This document shows positions 24,823 to 33,594 of a stretch of 64,000 nucleotides of DNA, one piece after another. Location: positions 16,663 through 80,662 of the forward strand of contig CAWBKU010000002.1 of NCBI GenBank assembly GCA_963789535.1, in the 5' to 3' direction. The notes beneath the pieces are model-generated. The model made no database searches. It was not told where the DNA came from and worked only from the letters and a program-made list of their open reading frames with translations. The stretch's first letter is position 1; the number at the start of each line of letters is the position of its first letter. The DNA comes from CAVXHQ01 sp963789535 (lineage in GTDB: Bacteria > Pseudomonadota > Alphaproteobacteria > Rhodobacterales > Rhodobacteraceae). The position numbers and the translations under genes were made by a program.

Positions 24823-25515
24823 CTAGCCCAGAACGCGGCTCAGTTCGCGGATGATCTTGTCGCGGATCGCGCGGGGATAGTCGCGGTGACCGCGCGCCGT
24901 GATGACGAAGCCGTCCCGCGTGACCAGGGCGCGCTGATAGAACCCGGTGATCGCGATACCCATCGATTCGATGGCGACACCGTTGATCGTCACCCCGGCC
25001 CGCTCGGCGGCGAGGCGGGCGCCGGCGACATCCGAACCGGCGTTCGGCGTGCCGTCGCCGGAGACGTCGATGATGTGGCGCGCGCAATCCTCGACCTGGG
25101 CGAACTGCCGCAAGGCGAAATAGATCGCCTCGGCCGGTGCCGTATCCGACAGCACGAATGCGCGTTCGGTCAATCGCGCGGCAAGGGCAAAGCGCGCCAC
25201 GTCCTCGGCGGTGCGCATCCGCGTCCACGGGATCGAGATCGCCTGCCGTTCTTCCCCCGACCATTGCATGACGGCCAGCGCGACCTCGCCCTGCACCAGC
25301 GCCTCGATGATCTCGGGATCCCCGAGCGCATCGGCGAGGCCGTCGGTCTGCAACCGGAACTCGCCCGGATCGACCGAGTTCGACACGTCGATCGTCAGCA
25401 TGAGCGCGGTTTCACAGGCAGCCCTTGCAGGCAGGGCCGCTCCGCACCAAACGGCCGCCGACAGCATGGCGATACGTGCGGCGACGAAAGGGTGCAGGAC
25501 CAGAAAGGCGTTCAT
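24823..25515 (-). CDS. DUF1194 (VWA-like) secreted protein
   Basis: The 230-residue protein has a signal peptide (hydrophobic residues 11-30, ending LPARA-A), then a von Willebrand A-like domain with the metal-ion motif LTIDVSNSVD (DxSxS), further residues in HIIDVSGDGTPNAG and a closing DFxI-like segment (GFVITARGHRDYPRAIR). This is the DUF1194 family, common in Rhodobacterales and of unknown function. It probably acts in the periplasm, binding a metal and perhaps a partner protein. It is convergent with cckA. Confidence 0.88.
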   Translation of the reverse strand: MNAFLVLHPFVAARIAMLSAAVWCGAALPARAACETALMLTIDVSNSVDPGEFRLQTDGLADALGDPEIIEALVQGEVALAVMQWSGEERQAISIPWTRMRTAEDVARFALAARLTERAFVLSDTAPAEAIYFALRQFAQVEDCARHIIDVSGDGTPNAGSDVAGARLAAERAGVTINGVAIESMGIAITGFYQRALVTRDGFVITARGHRDYPRAIRDKIIRELSRVLG

Positions 25516-25706
25516 GTGCCATCATGCAGAGCGCCCCACCCGCGACGCAACCGCAAATTGGTATCCAAGAACCGCGACGGGGCGGATCGTCAGTCGCTTG
25601 CATTCGTGTTTTCCCTCTGTATGAGAGGGCTTATCGGTGGTGCGTCTGGACCTTGCCTGCCACTGCCGACGATATTGTTTAACGGAATTTACAGAAAGGA
25701 ACTAAG

Positions 25707-26150
25707 ATGCGCGCGATTATCGGATTGGCCATCGCGGCCCTCATTGCTGTGGGCGCCTATTTCGGCCTCACGGCCGCCGGGGTCATCGGTGGCCCGGCGG
25801 CGATGACGCCCGAGGATGTGACGGCGGGCCTGACCGTCTATGCCGACGACATCAACGACGACGATAACCTGCGGTTCGACGACTTTTCGAACCTGGTGAA
25901 CGCGGTCGTGGTCGAGCGGCAGATCACCATCCGCGGCGAAACGATCACCGACATGGCCGACGTGAGCGAGGGCTATCTCGAGAGCCGTGAGGCACAGGGT
26001 CTGAACAGGCTGTGCAGCGACGACACGAACCGGGCCCTGCTGGCAAACGGCGCGACCTATGTCTTCAACTGGTTCTCCGCTGACGGCGAAAGCATCGGCA
26101 TGGTCACGATCCGCGGAGCGCAGGAACCGTGCGAGGCCGCCGGCCTCTGA
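25707..26150 (+). CDS. Membrane-anchored or secreted hypothetical protein
   Basis: The 147-residue protein starts behind a strong AAAGGA site. Residues 2-27 form one hydrophobic segment (IIGLAIAALIAVGAYFGLTAAG) with no clear cleavage site, so it is probably an N-terminally anchored periplasmic protein. The soluble part is acidic (DDINDDDNLRFDD) and has two cysteines (RLCSDD, QEPCEAAG) that may pair. I do not recognise a family. A shared terminator hairpin follows at 26173. Confidence 0.75.
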   Translation: MRAIIGLAIAALIAVGAYFGLTAAGVIGGPAAMTPEDVTAGLTVYADDINDDDNLRFDDFSNLVNAVVVERQITIRGETITDMADVSEGYLESREAQGLNRLCSDDTNRALLANGATYVFNWFSADGESIGMVTIRGAQEPCEAAGL

Positions 26151-26172
26151 TCCACCGATCCATGACACTCGA

Positions 26173-26202
26173 AAAGGCCTCCCGGCAGTCCGGGGGGCCT
26201 TT
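26173..26202. terminator. Bidirectional Rho-independent terminator
   Basis: AAAGGCCTCCCGG and CCGGGGGGCCTTT form a 13 bp stem with a 4 base loop, with a T4 run on the minus strand and T3 on the plus strand. It lies between the gene ending at 26150 and the convergent ssrA gene and fits as terminator for both. Confidence 0.8.
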
Positions 26203-26221
26203 GGCGCATTGCGAAGAGGGA

Positions 26222-26527
26222 AAGTGCAGGCTTCTGTTGCCAGGTGCCTGCGAACCCCGCCTTACGCTGCTAGGCGCAAGGACTTAGGTTTCGGCAACTC
26301 GGACTGCTTACGCAGCCAGAGCCATAGCCGGAGCACGGTTGTTATTGGCAACTGTACAATTCGGACCGATAACGGTGGTACCTCACCGAGACAAAGACAT
26401 CCCCTTTAGACGTTCGTCGATCCTGTTTCGACCCCATCGGCCCCCAATAAGGGTGTTTGGTGGAGTCGCCGGGTACCGCCCCCGGGTCCGATCCGCGTAT
26501 TACGAGCGCGTTTATGTCCATAGTCCC
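26222..26527 (-). ncRNA. ssrA: tmRNA, two-piece permuted alphaproteobacterial type
   Basis: Read on the minus strand, an acceptor piece comes first: T arm GGACCCGGGGGCGGTACCC and 3' end GGCGACTCCACCA, with CCA ending at 26458. After a short linker the coding piece begins GGGGGCCGATGGGGTCGA. The tag frame (26308-26349) encodes ANNNRAPAMALAA followed by TAA. A closing hairpin (GCAGGC with GCCTGC) ends near 26230. The acceptor piece is located upstream of the coding piece, as in alphaproteobacterial permuted ssrA. The RNA rescues stalled ribosomes with SmpB. Outer ends are approximate, as processing sites cannot be read exactly. Confidence 0.95.
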
Positions 26528-26594
26528 GAAGGACAGGATCAACATAGGCGCTGAGGCGACATCCGGCAAGGGGTTCACCGAACCGCCGGGCGGC

Positions 26595-26942
26595 CTAGCG
26601 CCAGAGGTTGGCGAGACCGGCGAGAGCGACCGCCGTCTCGATCGCGAAGTAGAGCCATTTCTTCGAAAGCGCCCCGTCGAGGGCGAGGGAAGTGGCGCGT
26701 CCGACGGCGGCACCGCCCCAGCAAAAGCCGAGCATCGCATAGGCGGCGGGCGTGCCGATCAGCAGGGCCCCCAGCCCCATCCCGACGAAGAGCGCGCCGG
26801 AGGCGGCCCGCACCTCGGAATATCCCATGCTGCTCTGCCCCGCGTGCAGGTCGAGAACCTTCATCGCATAGCGCGGCGCGAACCAGCCGATCGCGCCGAG
26901 GCCGATGCTGGCGAGGGCCAGAAGGATGTTGAGGATGTCCAT
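26595..26942 (-). CDS. DUF4345 family membrane protein
   Basis: The 115-residue protein begins MDILNILLALASIGLGAIGWF and has four predicted transmembrane helices with the DUF4345 pattern (GYSEVRAASGALFVGMGLGAL, then AYAMLGFCWGGAAVGRATSLALDG). The family is small and of unknown function. It stands alone, transcribed toward ssrA. Confidence 0.82.
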   Translation of the reverse strand: MDILNILLALASIGLGAIGWFAPRYAMKVLDLHAGQSSMGYSEVRAASGALFVGMGLGALLIGTPAAYAMLGFCWGGAAVGRATSLALDGALSKKWLYFAIETAVALAGLANLWR

Positions 26943-26991
26943 GTGCGGTCTCCGGTCCGGTGATCTCGTCAAGATAGGCCGGACACGCAGA

Positions 26992-27017
26992 AGGGCGACC
27001 CCTTTCGGGGCCGCCCT
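26992..27017. terminator. Terminator hairpin after the solute-binding protein gene
   Basis: AGGGCGACCCC-TTTC-GGGGCCGCCCT is an 11 bp stem with a tetraloop, 22 bp past the stop of the minus-strand gene ending at 27039. The T run on that strand is short, so strength is uncertain. Confidence 0.6.
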
Positions 27018-27038
27018 CGTTTGCCGGAAATCGGCAGG

Positions 27039-28082
27039 TCAGAAACCGGCCTTGATCAGTTCGAACTCCTCGGCCTGACGCTCGCGCTGTTCGTTCGACA
27101 TCGGGAGTTGCGCCAGAACCGGCACCGCGACGCTGCCGATCCCCGAGGCGACGAGGTCTTCCTCGGAAATCTGGTCGGACAGGGCCGCGGCATTGGCGGT
27201 GCCGAAGCCGTTCTCGAGCAGGGGCCGGGCGGCGGAAGGGTCGAGCATGGCGTTGATGAAATCATAGGCCTTGTCCTCGGACCCGGCGCCGTCGGTCATG
27301 TTGACGTAGCCGCAGAGCCAGACCGAGGATCCCTCCGCCGTCTCGCGCTGATAGGCGATGGAGCGGCCTTCCTCGACCATCGTCGGATAGGTCTCGTTCC
27401 ACGCCCAGCTTACCAGCACCTCGCCCGAGGCGAGGAGTTGCGAGAGTTCGGCGGGATCGGTCCAGTAGGTACGCAGGTTCGGATGCACGAGGCGCAGCCA
27501 GTCCGAGGCGGCGGCGAATTGCTCGTCCGTGACATCCGCCCAGGAGGTCAGGCCGGTGGCGAGGTAGGCCAGCGCATAGGCGTCGTCGACGTTGTCGGGG
27601 ATCGTCATGCGGCCCATGAATTCGGGGTTCTGGAACACCTGGAGCGAGGCCACCTGATCCTCGGTCACGAGATCGGGGTTATAGGCGATGGCGGTGGCGC
27701 CGAAATCGGTGGGGATCCAGTAGACGTCATCGCCGCCGCCGATCCGGGTGCCGGTCAGGTTGCGGTCGATGCTGTCGTAATTGGGGATGCGGCTGATGTC
27801 CCAGGGCTCGATGATGCCGCTTTCGGCCCATTTGGTCACGGAACCGGCGCAGATATGGGTCACGTCGGCGGCAAACCCGGCGCGCACCTTCTGGAACGCC
27901 TCTTCCTCGTCGCCGAAGAACGAGAACGTCGGGCTGTCGCCGTTGGCCTCGACGTAGGCCGCGTGAAAATCGGGATTCTCGAACCCCGGATAGTCGAGCA
28001 CGGTCAGGTCCGCATCCTGTGCGGCGGCGGCAGTGGCCAGCGCCGCGAGCGAGGCGGCACCGAAGAGGTGAATGAGTTTCAT
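27039..28082 (-). CDS. Periplasmic solute-binding protein, polyamine (PotD) type
   Basis: The 347-residue protein starts MKLIHLFGAASLAALATAAAA, a signal peptide cut after AAAAQ. The mature part has the PotD-like type 2 periplasmic binding fold, with KVRAGFAADVTHICAGSVTKWAESG, IPTDFGATAIAYNPDLV and SWAWNETYPTMVEEG. It probably binds a polyamine or similar cationic ligand for ABC import. I chose ATG 28082, six bases after GGGAG, over an ATG two codons earlier that sits too close to that site. No permease or ATPase gene is nearby, so it must share a transporter encoded elsewhere or work alone. Confidence 0.88.
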   Translation of the reverse strand: MKLIHLFGAASLAALATAAAAQDADLTVLDYPGFENPDFHAAYVEANGDSPTFSFFGDEEEAFQKVRAGFAADVTHICAGSVTKWAESGIIEPWDISRIPNYDSIDRNLTGTRIGGGDDVYWIPTDFGATAIAYNPDLVTEDQVASLQVFQNPEFMGRMTIPDNVDDAYALAYLATGLTSWADVTDEQFAAASDWLRLVHPNLRTYWTDPAELSQLLASGEVLVSWAWNETYPTMVEEGRSIAYQRETAEGSSVWLCGYVNMTDGAGSEDKAYDFINAMLDPSAARPLLENGFGTANAAALSDQISEEDLVASGIGSVAVPVLAQLPMSNEQRERQAEEFELIKAGF

Positions 28083-28303
28083 GGACATCTCCCAAGGTAT
28101 GTGTCGGACCGGCCGGTGGTGAGTGGTTCGCGACCGTTGCAGGGCAGACTAGGCACCCGGTCCGCGGCTTTCAAGTAAAGCCGTGTTTCGCGGGTGGGCC
28201 GACGGCGGCCCCTTGCCCGGTGCCCCCGTCTTTGGCAGGGTTGACGAGGATCGCCGCTTTGCCGGGCACCGGCCGGCCGTCCGGCGCGCGGGGGGCAGGC
28301 ACG

Positions 28304-28813
28304 ATGATGATAACGCCCGACTATTGCCGCATGATGGCGCGCTACAACGCCTGGCAGAATACGGGGCTGCGCAGGATCGTGCAGGCAATGCCGGTGGCGG
28401 ACCTCGACGCCGACCGCGGCGCCTGGTTCGGCTCGATCCGCGCGACGCTCAATCACCTTTTGTGGGCCGACGTGCTGTGGATGTCGCGCTTCGACGGCGG
28501 GACGGCACCCGAGGTCGGCATGCGGGCCAGCGGGACGCTGACCCCGACGATCGGCGTCTGGCAGGCCGAAAGGTTCCGCACCGACGGTCGGATCACCCTC
28601 TGGGCGGAACGGCTGCGGGCGCTCGACCTGACCGGAACGCTTCGGTTCCGCTGGAAGATCGGGGGCCGCGAGGTCGTCAAGCCGAAAGACCAGATGGTGG
28701 CGCATTTCTTCAACCACCAGACCCATCATCGCGGGCAGGTCCATGCGATGCTGACCGCGGCGGGTCAGCGTCCGGGCGACACCGACCTCTATTTCATCGA
28801 CGAAATCGCCTGA
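28304..28813 (+). CDS. DinB family protein
   Basis: The 169-residue protein begins MMITPDYCRMMARYNAWQN, the usual DinB four-helix-bundle start. The three metal-ligand histidines are visible in ATLNHLLWAD and in NHQTHHRGQVHAML. DinB-superfamily proteins are metal-dependent and include bacillithiol or mycothiol transferases and stress-induced proteins; the thiol substrate in this lineage is unknown. The start at 28304 was chosen because upstream sequence is Arg/Pro-rich and non-conserved in character; the ribosome site (GGGGGCAGG) is modest. Confidence 0.88.
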   Translation: MMITPDYCRMMARYNAWQNTGLRRIVQAMPVADLDADRGAWFGSIRATLNHLLWADVLWMSRFDGGTAPEVGMRASGTLTPTIGVWQAERFRTDGRITLWAERLRALDLTGTLRFRWKIGGREVVKPKDQMVAHFFNHQTHHRGQVHAMLTAAGQRPGDTDLYFIDEIA

Positions 28814-28956
28814 TTCGCCCCGCACCACGGTCCGGGCAACGGTGTCAGGACGACTCTCTGCGACATGACGTCGCTTTTGGCGCATGACTTCCGGTCCCTG
28901 GTCCCGTAGGTTTGGCCACGCTCAAAAAAATGGCACACAACGGACAGGGACACATC

Positions 28957-30660
28957 ATGGCGCTAGAACCACCTCTCACGGAACTTCCGATCAAGACGGC
29001 CACCAGCGGATTCTACCGTGGCTTCTCGGTCGACGTGACGATCACCTCGAAGATCATCATCGGCCTGCTGGTCATCTGGGCGGTCGCCTTTCCGGCACAG
29101 GCCGGCGACGTGCTGGGCAGCCTGAACGGCTTCATCCTCACCAATTTCGCCACCTGGTACGTCTGGGTGATGGCGGCCTTCGTGCTGGTGTGCATCCTGC
29201 TGGCGGTCTGGCCCGCGGCGGGCCGACTGCGCCTCGGACAGCCGGGCGAAGTGCCGGAGTTCTCGAACTTTTCGTGGTTCTCGATGATGTTCGGCGCCGG
29301 AATCGGCGTCGGCATGCTGACCTGGTCTGTCGCCGAGCCGATCTATCACTTCGGCAACAACCCCGACGTCATCCAGGGGTTCGCCACCGGTGCCGGCGAT
29401 GACAACCTGCTGAACGCCTACAAGTGGTCCTACCTGCACTGGGGTTTCACCGCCTGGTCGTCCTATGCGATCACCGGCATGGCGCTCGCGTATTTCGCCT
29501 ATCGCCGCGGCCTGCCGCTGACGATCCGCTCCGCGCTCTCGCCGCTCTTCGGCAAGTCGCTGTCGGGTCCGCTCGGGCACGTGATCGACATCGTCGCGGT
29601 CGTGGCGACCATCCTCGGCGTGGCACAGACCCTCGGGTTCGGCGTGAACCAGTTCATCGACGGCATGTCGCGGATCGGCGTGGGCGACTGGCTCATGGTG
29701 GCCGACGCGGCCGGCACGAACGTGCCCTCGACGCTGGGCATCCTGTTCGCGATCACGATCATCATGGCCGCCTCCACGCTCTCGGCGCTCTCGGGCGTCG
29801 GCAAGGGGATCAAGTGGCTGTCGAACATCAACATGGCCCTGTCGATCTTCCTTCTGGCGTTCCTTCTGATCTTCGGATCGACATGGTTCGGCCTCTGGGC
29901 GCTCTTCGTGGGCATGTGGGAATACGTCCTCGCGCTGCCCTCGATGATGGTCACGGTCTACGGCGGCTCGACCGAGACCGAACAGGCGCTGGCCACGTGG
30001 CAGGGCGGCTGGACGGTGTTCTACTGGGCCTGGTGGGTCGCGTTCGCGCCCTTCGTCGGTCTGTTCCTCGCGCGGATCAGCCGGGGCCGCACCATCCGCG
30101 AGTTCGTTCTGGGCGCGGTGATCGTCCCCTCGGTCATGTGCTTCGTCTGGTTCGCCTGGGCCGGCGGCACCGCCATCGACCTGTCGATGCAGGAGGTCGC
30201 CTCGGGTGCTGCGGCAACCTTCGGCGAGACGACGATCGGTCAGGCCACAGACGGCGGCAAGATCTTTGCGATGACCGACATCATCCTCGGCGACGGCACC
30301 CTCGGCTGGCTGATGGCTGTCATCATCGTGATCCTGCTGATGACCTACCTCGTGACCTCGGCGGACTCTGCGGTGCTGATCGTGAACACGATCAACGCCG
30401 CCGGTGACGAGGGGCCGAAGGCGCGGCCGCACATCATCTTCTGGGGTGTGGCACTGGGGGCCGTGGTCGCGGCGTTGCTGCTGATCGGCGGGATAAGCGC
30501 GATCCAGACCGCCATGGTGATCGGCGCGCTGCCGTTCAGCTTCGTCATGGTGCTGATGGGGATTGCCCTCATCAAGGCGATCTACAACGACGGGCGCCGG
30601 ATGAGCCAGGGTGTCGAAACCTTTGGCGAGGTCGGCGCGGCATACCAGCCCGGCCAATAG
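28957..30660 (+). CDS. BCCT family betaine/choline/carnitine-type transporter
   Basis: The 567-residue protein has 12 predicted transmembrane helices and the BCCT signature region (MMFGAGIGVGMLTWSVAEPIYHF), with the tryptophan-rich substrate segment (WTVFYWAWWVAFAPFVGLFLARISRGRTIREF) intact. BCCT carriers take up quaternary ammonium compounds such as glycine betaine, or DMSP in marine bacteria, driven by Na+ or H+. I chose ATG 28957 (MALEPPLTELP), seven bases after AGGGA. A strong terminator follows. The ligand cannot be decided from sequence. Confidence 0.93.
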   Translation: MALEPPLTELPIKTATSGFYRGFSVDVTITSKIIIGLLVIWAVAFPAQAGDVLGSLNGFILTNFATWYVWVMAAFVLVCILLAVWPAAGRLRLGQPGEVPEFSNFSWFSMMFGAGIGVGMLTWSVAEPIYHFGNNPDVIQGFATGAGDDNLLNAYKWSYLHWGFTAWSSYAITGMALAYFAYRRGLPLTIRSALSPLFGKSLSGPLGHVIDIVAVVATILGVAQTLGFGVNQFIDGMSRIGVGDWLMVADAAGTNVPSTLGILFAITIIMAASTLSALSGVGKGIKWLSNINMALSIFLLAFLLIFGSTWFGLWALFVGMWEYVLALPSMMVTVYGGSTETEQALATWQGGWTVFYWAWWVAFAPFVGLFLARISRGRTIREFVLGAVIVPSVMCFVWFAWAGGTAIDLSMQEVASGAAATFGETTIGQATDGGKIFAMTDIILGDGTLGWLMAVIIVILLMTYLVTSADSAVLIVNTINAAGDEGPKARPHIIFWGVALGAVVAALLLIGGISAIQTAMVIGALPFSFVMVLMGIALIKAIYNDGRRMSQGVETFGEVGAAYQPGQ

Positions 30661-30678
30661 GGCTCGACTTCGAAATGC

Positions 30679-30710
30679 AGGGGCCCCGGGACGTTCCCGG
30701 GGCCTCTTTC
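30679..30710 (+). terminator. Rho-independent terminator of the BCCT gene
   Basis: GGCCCCGGGA-CGT-TCCCGGGGCC is a perfect 10 bp stem followed by TCTTTC, 20 bp past the stop codon. Confidence 0.82.
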
Positions 30711-30771
30711 GTTCCGCACCGTCGTGCGCTGCCCCTTGACGGCGCGACACTCATGGCGTCACGCTTGCCCC

Positions 30772-32007
30772 ATGACACTCGACACCGCCTGGGTGCGCAC
30801 CCAGTTCCCCGCCTTCGACACGCCCGCCCTGTCGGGCCTCGCCTTCTTCGAGAATGCGGGCGGCAGCTATGTCTGCCGGCAGGTGATCAACCGGCTGACC
30901 CGGTTCTATACCGACCGCAAGATGCAGCCCTATGGCGCCGCCGATCCGTCGCGGCTGGGGGGCGAGGAGATGGACGAGGCCCGCGCGCGTCTGGCCGCGA
31001 TGCTGGGCGTCGATACCGACGAGCTGTCGTTCGGCCCCTCGACCTCGGCCAATACCTACGTTCTGGCGCAGGCCGTCGCGGGGTGGCTGGCGGCGGGCGA
31101 GGCCACCGCGGCAAAACCCGCGATCATCGTCACCGATCAGGACCACGAGGCGAATACCGGCTTCTGGCGCAGGCTCTCCGAGCGCGGTATCGAGGTCCGC
31201 GAGTGGAAGCTCGACCCGGGCACCGGTCGCCTCGAGGTCGCGGGCCTGATCCCGCTGCTCGACGGCGCCCGGCTGCTGGCGTTTCCGCACTGCTCGAACG
31301 TGGTGGGAGAGATCAACGACGTCGGCGGCATCTGCGCACTGGCGCGGTCGGCGGGGGTGCGCACAATCGTCGACGGGGTAAGCTATGCGCCCCATGGCCT
31401 GCCCGACGTGGGCGCGATGGGGGCCGACGTCTATCTCTTTTCGGCCTACAAGACCTATGGCCCGCATCAGGGCATTATGACGATCCGGCGCGATTTCGGC
31501 GCCGCGTTGCCCAACCAGGGGCATCATTTCAACGGTGGGACGCTCTACAAGCGGTTCACCCCCGCCGGTCCCGACCACGCCCAGATCGCCGCCTGCGCCG
31601 GGATCGCCGACTATCTCGAGGCGCTGTCGGCGCACCATGGCGGACCGGGCAGCGGTGGCGGGGCCGCGCGCTTTGCCCACGACCGGATGCGCGCCGCCGA
31701 AATCGCGCTGATGACGCCGCTTCTCGAGTATCTCGCCGCACGCAACAGCGTCCGCATCCTCGGGCCGCTGGCCCCCGAAGGCCGCGCGCCGACGATCGCC
31801 GTGGAACTGGCCGGCCCGGCGGAACCGGTGGCCGACCTGCTCGCCGAACATGGCATCATCGCGGGCGGCGGCAGTTTCTATGCGCAGCGCCCGCTGGCGG
31901 CGATGGGTATCGATCCCGACAAGGGCGTCCTGCGGCTCAGTTTCGTGCACTATACCGATAGGTCCGAGGTTGACCGACTGATCCGGGCGCTAGATCACGT
32001 GCTCTGA
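30772..32007 (+). CDS. Aminotransferase class V, cysteine desulfurase-like
   Basis: The 411-residue PLP enzyme has the fold-type I layout, with FENAGGSYVCRQVI, FGPSTSANTYVLAQAV, SNVVGEINDVGGI and the PLP lysine in YLFSAYKTYGPHQG. The active-site Cys loop of true cysteine desulfurases is replaced by IIAGGGSFYAQRPLAAMG, without cysteine, so sulfur transfer is doubtful and it may be a lyase or transaminase of the same family. ATG 30772 was chosen, although there is little ribosome-site sequence. The photolyase gene starts 33 bp later and probably shares its transcript. Confidence 0.85.
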   Translation: MTLDTAWVRTQFPAFDTPALSGLAFFENAGGSYVCRQVINRLTRFYTDRKMQPYGAADPSRLGGEEMDEARARLAAMLGVDTDELSFGPSTSANTYVLAQAVAGWLAAGEATAAKPAIIVTDQDHEANTGFWRRLSERGIEVREWKLDPGTGRLEVAGLIPLLDGARLLAFPHCSNVVGEINDVGGICALARSAGVRTIVDGVSYAPHGLPDVGAMGADVYLFSAYKTYGPHQGIMTIRRDFGAALPNQGHHFNGGTLYKRFTPAGPDHAQIAACAGIADYLEALSAHHGGPGSGGGAARFAHDRMRAAEIALMTPLLEYLAARNSVRILGPLAPEGRAPTIAVELAGPAEPVADLLAEHGIIAGGGSFYAQRPLAAMGIDPDKGVLRLSFVHYTDRSEVDRLIRALDHVL

Positions 32008-32040
32008 GGGGCGGGCGCGCCCGGCAAGGGCAGGGCACCG

Positions 32041-33462
32041 ATGACCGACACTTCCCCGATCCTGATGTGGTTCCGCCGCGACCTGCGGCTGGGCGACCAT
32101 GCCGCGCTGAGCGAGGCGGTCGGTTCGGGCCGACCCGTCGTCCCGGTGTTCGTGCTCGACGAGGTGTCAGAGCGCTTCGGTGCCGCCCCGAAACTGCGCC
32201 TTGGTCTGTCGCTGGCGGCGCTCGGCGACGATCTGGCGGGCAAGGGCAGCCGACTGATCCTGCGCCGGGGCGATGCGCTGGCGACGCTGCGCGCGCTCAT
32301 CGCCGAAACCGGCGCCACGGCGGTCTACTGGTCCCGCCTCTACGATCCGGACAGCCGCAAGCGCGACGAGGCGGTGAAGGCGGCGCTGAAGGGCGACGGG
32401 GTCGAGGCGAAGAGCTTTGCCGGTCACGTCATGTTCGAGCCGTGGACCGTCGAGACCCAGACCGGCGGCCTCTACCGCGTCTATACCCCGTTCTGGAAGG
32501 CGGTGCGCGACCGCGACGTGCCCGCGTCCCTGCCGACGCCGGGCGCGTTCCCGGCGCCGGACACATGGCCCGGGACCGACGACCTCGATGACTGGCATCT
32601 CGACGCCGCGATGGACCGGGGTGCCGCGATCGTCGCCCCGCATCAGGTGGTGGGCGAGGCCGCCGCCTCGTCGCGGCTCGCGGCCTTCGTCGCCAATCAC
32701 ATCGACCACTACAAGGACCGGCGCGATTTCCCGGCCGAAGGCGTCGCCAGCGGCCTGTCCGAAAACCTCGCCTGGGGCGAGATCAGCCCGGCCCGCGCCT
32801 GGCACGCCGGCTGGCGCGCCGTCCACGACGGCAAACGCGGCGCCGAGCATTTCCTCAAGGAGCTGGTCTGGCGCGAGTTCGCCTATCACCTCGTCCACCA
32901 CACGCCGCACATCACGACCCGCAACTGGCGCGAGGAATGGGACGCCTTTCCCTGGAACGACGACGAACGCCGGGCGGAAGTTAAGGCGTGGAAACAGGGC
33001 CGCACCGGCATCCCCTTCGTCGATGCGGCGATGCGGCAGATGTATGTGACCGGCACCATGCACAACCGCGCCCGGATGATCGTGGCCTCCTACCTCACGA
33101 AGCATCTGATGTGCGACTGGCGGATCGGGCAGGCATGGTTCGAGGACTGCCTGACCGACTGGGATCCGGCGTCGAACGCCCTCGGCTGGCAATGGGTTGC
33201 GGGGTCCGGCCCCGATGCCGCGCCCTATTTCCGCGTCTTCAACCCGGTTTCCCAGGTCGAGAAGTTCGACCCCGACCACGCCTATCTCGACGCGTGGATC
33301 GCCGAAGGGCGGGCGCGACCGGCGGCGACGGCGCTGTCCTACTTCGACGCGATACCGCGCCGCTGGACCATGGCACCGGACGACGCCTATCCGGACCCGA
33401 TCGTCACCCACGAAGCGGGTCGCAAGGCGGCGCTCGACGCCTATGAGGCGCGGAAATTCTGA
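32041..33462 (+). CDS. phr: Deoxyribodipyrimidine photolyase
   Basis: The 473-residue flavoprotein uses blue light to split cyclobutane pyrimidine dimers. Domains are an N-terminal antenna domain (PILMWFRRDLRLGDHAAL) and the C-terminal FAD domain with WREFAYHLVHHTP, TGIPFVDAAMRQMYVTG, MHNRARMIVASYLTKHL and DWDPASNALGWQWVAGSG. The electron-transfer tryptophans expected of class I photolyases appear present in these segments. It sits between the class V aminotransferase and the CFA synthase-like gene, in the same direction. The gene that follows also acts on light- and stress-related physiology in this group, but no shared regulation is visible. Confidence 0.95.
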   Translation: MTDTSPILMWFRRDLRLGDHAALSEAVGSGRPVVPVFVLDEVSERFGAAPKLRLGLSLAALGDDLAGKGSRLILRRGDALATLRALIAETGATAVYWSRLYDPDSRKRDEAVKAALKGDGVEAKSFAGHVMFEPWTVETQTGGLYRVYTPFWKAVRDRDVPASLPTPGAFPAPDTWPGTDDLDDWHLDAAMDRGAAIVAPHQVVGEAAASSRLAAFVANHIDHYKDRRDFPAEGVASGLSENLAWGEISPARAWHAGWRAVHDGKRGAEHFLKELVWREFAYHLVHHTPHITTRNWREEWDAFPWNDDERRAEVKAWKQGRTGIPFVDAAMRQMYVTGTMHNRARMIVASYLTKHLMCDWRIGQAWFEDCLTDWDPASNALGWQWVAGSGPDAAPYFRVFNPVSQVEKFDPDHAYLDAWIAEGRARPAATALSYFDAIPRRWTMAPDDAYPDPIVTHEAGRKAALDAYEARKF

Positions 33463-33594
33463 ACCTTCGCACGGGCTTGACGGGACGGCGCGAAACTTTT
33501 CTGCGCCATGTCGCGTGACATTCCCGACAGCGGCGATATCTTTCCTGCTGGGGACGCGCACGGGATGCCCGGCGCAGGCATGGATGGGAACGCG

